Shown one piece after another: positions 60,631 to 64,000 of a stretch of 64,000 nucleotides of DNA (position 1 is the stretch's first letter; each line of letters begins with the position of its first letter). The stretch covers positions 682,001-746,000 of the forward strand of contig OZ241737.1 of assembly GCA_965200885.1 (NCBI GenBank), in the 5' to 3' direction. A model generated the notes under the pieces. That model did not search any database, was not told the origin of the DNA, and worked only from the letters and a program-made list of their open reading frames with translations. This stretch comes from MPNP01 sp026710155. GTDB lineage: Bacteria > Pseudomonadota > Alphaproteobacteria > Rhodobacterales > Rhodobacteraceae. The position numbers and the translations under genes are program-made.

Positions 60631-61836
60631 ATGAAGTATTTCCCCTTGTTTTTGGATTTGGCCCAAAAAAAGATAGCTATCTCCGGTGCAGGTGAAACAG
60701 CGGTTCCAAAAATAAGATTGTTGTTGAAAACCGATGCCCTGATTGAGGTTTTTGGCAAGATGCCAGCCCCCGATATCATCAACTGGTACAAACGGGGCAT
60801 GCTTGTTCACCATGACCGGGAGTTAAAGTCAGATGATTTGCAAGGATGCCTACTCCTATACGGTGCCAACAACAATCCTGAAAAGGATCGGAAAATATTG
60901 GCTTTGGGTGAGGCAAATGGTGTTTTGGTCAATGTCGTTGACAATCTTCAACTTAGTCAATTCATAACCCCGGCCATTGTTGACAGGGATCCAATAACCG
61001 TAGCCATCGGTACAGAAGGAACAGCACCTGTATTGGCACGCAAGATAAAGGCACGGGTTGAGGATTTGCTTCCGGAATCCATTGGAAGGGTGGCAAAAAT
61101 CAGCACAGCATTCAGGAAAAGGGTTGCTTCAAAACTATCAAGCCTGCAAATCAGGTCTTTCTGGTCATCGTACTTTGAAAGGATACTCACCAAAAAGGCC
61201 CGGGAAATACCAGAGGAAGGACTTCTCGAAAATCTGGAAGAAATACTTGAAAACTTTGATCCGGAGCATGAAGGAAAAAGTGTCTTTTATTTAGTGGAAT
61301 CCAGTACCAGCAATCCCGATTTACTCACTGTCAAGGCCCGCAGACTGATCGAAAATGCCGATGTCATTTTTTATGACAACCGCATTTCCAAATCCATCCT
61401 TGAGTTGGCACGGCGAGAAGCAGAACTCGTTCAACTGGACCAGAGAACCGAGCTTGAAGGTCATACCCGCCAACAAATAATTGCATCAATTTGTCAGGAA
61501 TTTTCTGGTGGTGAAACGATACTGCAATTGGGTTCCGATTCCCTCCAGATGTGGGAATCACTTGGGTCAGAAATCACCAGGATAGAGGAATTGGGTATCA
61601 AATTCGAGTTCGTTCCGGGCATTTCGCCTATCAAGTCGCGACACACCGGGGAAAGATCAGGGGATCTGCTTTCGGTTTTTGTTGATGATCGATCCAGGTG
61701 GAAAAACGGTGTCGATTTGAGTTACATTCATCCCAGACAACCACTAAACACCGAAGGATTGAGGGAACAATATTCCAAAAATCTAACTGGGGAACTTGCC
61801 TCAGCAGAATCTGGCATGACAATGAGGGAAAGTTGA
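60631..61836 (+). CDS. cysG: CysG-like siroheme synthase with a degenerate methylase half
   Basis: 401 residues, against 450-480 for full CysG. The N-terminal precorrin-2 dehydrogenase/ferrochelatase half is recognisable: ISGAGETAVPK (NAD site), NVVDNLQLSQFITPAIVDRDPITVAIGTEG region, ARKIKARVE. The C-terminal part aligns with uroporphyrinogen-III methylase, but the SAM motif GAGPGDP reads ESSTSNP at 223-229 and the domain is about 60 residues short, so methylation is probably lost. Siroheme made here would serve the sulfite reductase two genes downstream. The stop overlaps the DUF2849 start (TGATG). Confidence 0.82.
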   Translation: MKYFPLFLDLAQKKIAISGAGETAVPKIRLLLKTDALIEVFGKMPAPDIINWYKRGMLVHHDRELKSDDLQGCLLLYGANNNPEKDRKILALGEANGVLVNVVDNLQLSQFITPAIVDRDPITVAIGTEGTAPVLARKIKARVEDLLPESIGRVAKISTAFRKRVASKLSSLQIRSFWSSYFERILTKKAREIPEEGLLENLEEILENFDPEHEGKSVFYLVESSTSNPDLLTVKARRLIENADVIFYDNRISKSILELARREAELVQLDQRTELEGHTRQQIIASICQEFSGGETILQLGSDSLQMWESLGSEITRIEELGIKFEFVPGISPIKSRHTGERSGDLLSVFVDDRSRWKNGVDLSYIHPRQPLNTEGLREQYSKNLTGELASAESGMTMRES

Positions 61837-62138
61837 TGTCCAGAAAATACCTGCCCAAGGTTATCACCTCCAACCATTTGCTTGAAGGTGATGTGATTTA
61901 TTTTTCCAAGGACGGGAATTGGGTCAGAAATATTGCCGAGGCTGCTGTTTTCCATGATCCGGAGACGGCTGATGCCAGACTTGCCGAGGCTGACAAGCAA
62001 AGGAATATTCATGTGGGTGCGTATCTTGCCGATACCAGAATTGATTCGGAGGGTCGGCCTGAACCCGTTCATTTCAGGGAACAATTCAGAACCCTTGGAC
62101 CGTCCAATTATTTTCATGGCAAACAAGCTGGAGCCTAG
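61836..62138 (+). CDS. DUF2849 protein
   Basis: 100 residues from ATG 61836, overlapping the CysG-like stop. SNHLLEGDVIYFSKDGNWV and DPETADARLAEA match the DUF2849 family, small proteins typically found between cysG and the sulfite reductase gene in alphaproteobacteria. The function is unknown; its fixed position suggests an accessory to siroheme or sulfite reductase. Its stop directly abuts the next ATG. Confidence 0.82.
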   Translation: MSRKYLPKVITSNHLLEGDVIYFSKDGNWVRNIAEAAVFHDPETADARLAEADKQRNIHVGAYLADTRIDSEGRPEPVHFREQFRTLGPSNYFHGKQAGA

Positions 62139-63821
62139 ATGTATAACTACAATGAATTTGATCATTCCTTTGTCCGTGCACGAGTAGAGGAATTCAGGGA
62201 TCAGGTTGAGAGACGATTGTCCGGAGCCTTGACCGAAGAGGAATTCAAACCCCTGAGACTGAAAAACGGACTTTACCTGCAACTTCATGCCTATATGCTC
62301 AGGGTTGCCATACCCTATGGAACCCTGAACTGCAAACAGATGCGACAACTGGCCATAATCGCCGAAAAATGGGATAAAGGCTACGGTCATTTCACCACTC
62401 GCCAGAATATTCAATTCAACTGGCCCAAGCTCAAGGATGTTCCAGATATCCTGGATGCCCTTGCTGATGTCTCGATGCATGCCATTCAAACGTCCGGCAA
62501 CTGTATAAGGAACGTAACTGCAGATCATTTTGCCGGTGCCGCCCGTGATGAAATTGAAGATGCCCGCATGACAGCGGAACTGTTGAGGCAATGGTCAACG
62601 GACCATCCGGAGTTCCAATATCTGCCAAGAAAGTTCAAGATTGCCGTCACCGGTTCACCAAATGACAGGGCAGTAACCCGTGCCCATGACATTGGCCTCA
62701 GAACCATAAGGGATGCCGAGGGTAGAAAGGGATACGAAGTCCTGATTGGGGGTGGTCTGGGCAGGACCCCCATGATAGGAAAGGTTGTAAGGGAATTTCT
62801 GCCCAAGGAGGACCTGTTGCCTTATGTTGAGGCTATATTAAGGGTCTACAATCTTAGTGGCAGGAGGGATAACAAATACAAGGCCCGTATCAAGATACTT
62901 GTCCATGAAACAGGTATCGAGGAATTGAAAGCACAAATCGAAAAGGAATTTGTATCCCGCAAGTCAGAGTTTCCGGGAGTTAATCCCGACTTGCTCCAAA
63001 CCATTGAACGGGATTTTTCCCCCCCTGAATACGACAGGCTTTCGGTTGATGACTATGTATCACGGATTGCCCATGACCCTGAATTCAGGGAGTGGGTAAA
63101 AAACAATGTTGCCCGACACAAGGTTCCAGAGTACGGAATAGTTACCGTTTCATTGAAACCTGTTGGTGGAACACCAGGTGATGCGACTGCCTATCAGATG
63201 AGGGTTATGGCCAATCTTGGGGAAAAATATGCGCATGATGAACTGCGGGTGAGTCATGAGCAGAACATTGTACTTCCACATGTTCCCAAGGCACACATTC
63301 CCCAAATTTACGATGAATTGACCAAAGCCGGTTTGGCGACTCCCAACCTTGGCCTGTTGTCGGATATTATCGCCTGTCCAGGCATGGACTATTGTGCCTT
63401 GGCTACTGCCCGCTCGATTCCAATCGCCCAGGATATTGCGAAGCGATTTGACCATTTGCAATTGGAACAGGAAATCGGCCCGCTGAAAATCAAGATTTCA
63501 GGCTGCATCAACGCCTGTGGGCATCATCATGTGGGGCACATAGGCATTCTTGGTCTGGACAAGGCCGGGGTGGAGAATTATCAGATTACGCTTGGTGGCA
63601 ATGCCACCGAGGATGCACATATTGGTACTAGGGTTGGTCCAGGTTTTTCTTCCGAAGAACTCATTCCTGCCCTCGAACGATTGTTGAAGTCATACCTCAA
63701 ACTCAGGAAATCGCCCAATGAGACCTTTTATAATTGTTATAACCGGCTGGGTATGGACCCCTTCAAGGAAGCATTGTATCCTCATTTGAAGACCAAACAC
63801 AAAGAGAGGACAGGACATTGA
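62139..63821 (+). CDS. cysI: Nitrite/sulfite reductase hemoprotein (assimilatory sulfite reductase)
   Basis: 560 residues, the size of single-chain CysI-type enzymes. Two ferredoxin-like half-domains precede each catalytic half. GHFTTRQNIQFNWPKL carries the siroheme Arg contacts. The 4Fe-4S/siroheme cysteines are in CPGMDYCALATA and GCINACGHHHVGHIG (Cx5C and Cx3C). It reduces sulfite to sulfide with six electrons. With DUF2849 before it and DUF934 after it, the set is the alphaproteobacterial assimilatory sulfate module. Its start abuts the DUF2849 stop. Confidence 0.92.
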   Translation: MYNYNEFDHSFVRARVEEFRDQVERRLSGALTEEEFKPLRLKNGLYLQLHAYMLRVAIPYGTLNCKQMRQLAIIAEKWDKGYGHFTTRQNIQFNWPKLKDVPDILDALADVSMHAIQTSGNCIRNVTADHFAGAARDEIEDARMTAELLRQWSTDHPEFQYLPRKFKIAVTGSPNDRAVTRAHDIGLRTIRDAEGRKGYEVLIGGGLGRTPMIGKVVREFLPKEDLLPYVEAILRVYNLSGRRDNKYKARIKILVHETGIEELKAQIEKEFVSRKSEFPGVNPDLLQTIERDFSPPEYDRLSVDDYVSRIAHDPEFREWVKNNVARHKVPEYGIVTVSLKPVGGTPGDATAYQMRVMANLGEKYAHDELRVSHEQNIVLPHVPKAHIPQIYDELTKAGLATPNLGLLSDIIACPGMDYCALATARSIPIAQDIAKRFDHLQLEQEIGPLKIKISGCINACGHHHVGHIGILGLDKAGVENYQITLGGNATEDAHIGTRVGPGFSSEELIPALERLLKSYLKLRKSPNETFYNCYNRLGMDPFKEALYPHLKTKHKERTGH

Positions 63822-64000
63822 GTAAAATTGTTCGAGATCATGGCTTTGACCAGGACAATTTGAAGGAAGAAGATTTCATAACCCTGGAAACCTTGAGAAA
63901 GGGCGTTGAAAATCCGGTCAGACTTGACCTGAACAACGATGAGAATCCAGATGAACTTCAACCTTTTTTCTGCTGGGTCGAATTGATCAGAATTTCCTTT
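63818..64000 (+). CDS. DUF934 protein, partial (runs off the window)
   Basis: The first 61 residues from TTG 63818 (overlapping the sulfite reductase stop). VRDHGFDQDN and LDLNNDENPDELQPF match the start and the central core of DUF934 proteins, usual companions of CysI and CysH. Function is unestablished. A cysH-like gene would be expected next, beyond the end of the window. Confidence 0.75.
   Translation, partial: MSKIVRDHGFDQDNLKEEDFITLETLRKGVENPVRLDLNNDENPDELQPFFCWVELIRISF

Noticed and set aside
1..64000. tRNA, rRNA or CRISPR arrays
   Set aside because: No cloverleaf-like conserved T-loop/D-loop pairs, rRNA signatures or regularly spaced repeats were noticed in the gaps, most of which are short. 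A covariance-model scan would settle small RNAs.

Overview
The window looks like a chromosomal segment of a marine-type alphaproteobacterium of moderate GC (below 50 percent by eye). The evidence is the origin-proximal block dnaQ-coaE-aroE / hemJ-rho-mnmE-mnmG-rsmG, an argJ-mutT junction, the succinylase dapD/dapE pair and a catabolic repertoire of oligotrophic character: D-amino acids, sugar or glycoside ABC systems, a tripartite tricarboxylate transporter and sulfonate-type enzymes. No rRNA, tRNA or CRISPR was seen. The species cannot be named from the sequence.

Layout. 1-3.5 kb: the argJ end, mutT, then a dgcN-dgcA-dat D-amino-acid module. 3548-6196: a complete 2649-bp IS1595-family transposon with 24-bp inverted repeats and an intact 8-bp target duplication (attgaaaa). 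It carries a DNA methyltransferase-HNH fusion gene, interrupted by a nine-G tract, and a small partner gene. 6.2-9.3 kb: a gene-poor scar-like segment, then a DUF2064 transferase, dapE and dapD. 9.3-23.3 kb: mainly housekeeping genes (mepA, yggT, msrA, two DEDDh exonucleases, coaE, aroE, hemJ, rho, mnmE, mnmG, rsmG), plus a CinA-like gene and a solitary DNA methylase-like gene.

23.4-38.4 kb: a carbohydrate or polyol catabolic island almost all on the minus strand: two GMC oxidoreductases, SDRs, a Gfo/Idh oxidoreductase, a DUF993 protein, a family I CoA-transferase, a frameshifted enoyl-CoA hydratase, a LacI regulator and a MalEFGK-type ABC importer. Palindromes of the form TGGAACGTTCCA lie in front of the Gfo/Idh gene, the binding-protein gene (two copies) and, with one mismatch, the SDR gene. 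They probably tie these units into one LacI regulon. 38.6-43.0 kb: HMG-CoA-lyase-like, CaiB-type CoA-transferase, acyl-CoA dehydrogenase and APH-type kinase genes in one operon, suggesting breakdown of a hydroxy- or branched acid. 43.3-51.6 kb: an SDR, a two-domain SnoaL-like protein and a second ABC importer with unusual permeases and a GH63/MGH-like hydrolase, probably for a glycosylglycerate-type solute. Then map.

52.6-53.7 kb is a GC-rich foreign-looking patch with an exported-protein gene that is also out of frame at a nine-base G/C tract. 53.8-60.4 kb: tctCBA with an acylating sulfoacetaldehyde-dehydrogenase-like enzyme and an ADP-forming two-subunit CoA ligase, consistent with sulfoacetate uptake and activation. 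60.6-64 kb: an assimilatory sulfite-reduction operon: a CysG-like protein with a degenerate methylase half, DUF2849, sulfite reductase and DUF934. The two main points for follow-up are the methyltransferase-bearing transposon and the pair of one-base-too-long G9 tracts, which may be phase-variation switches or sequence errors.
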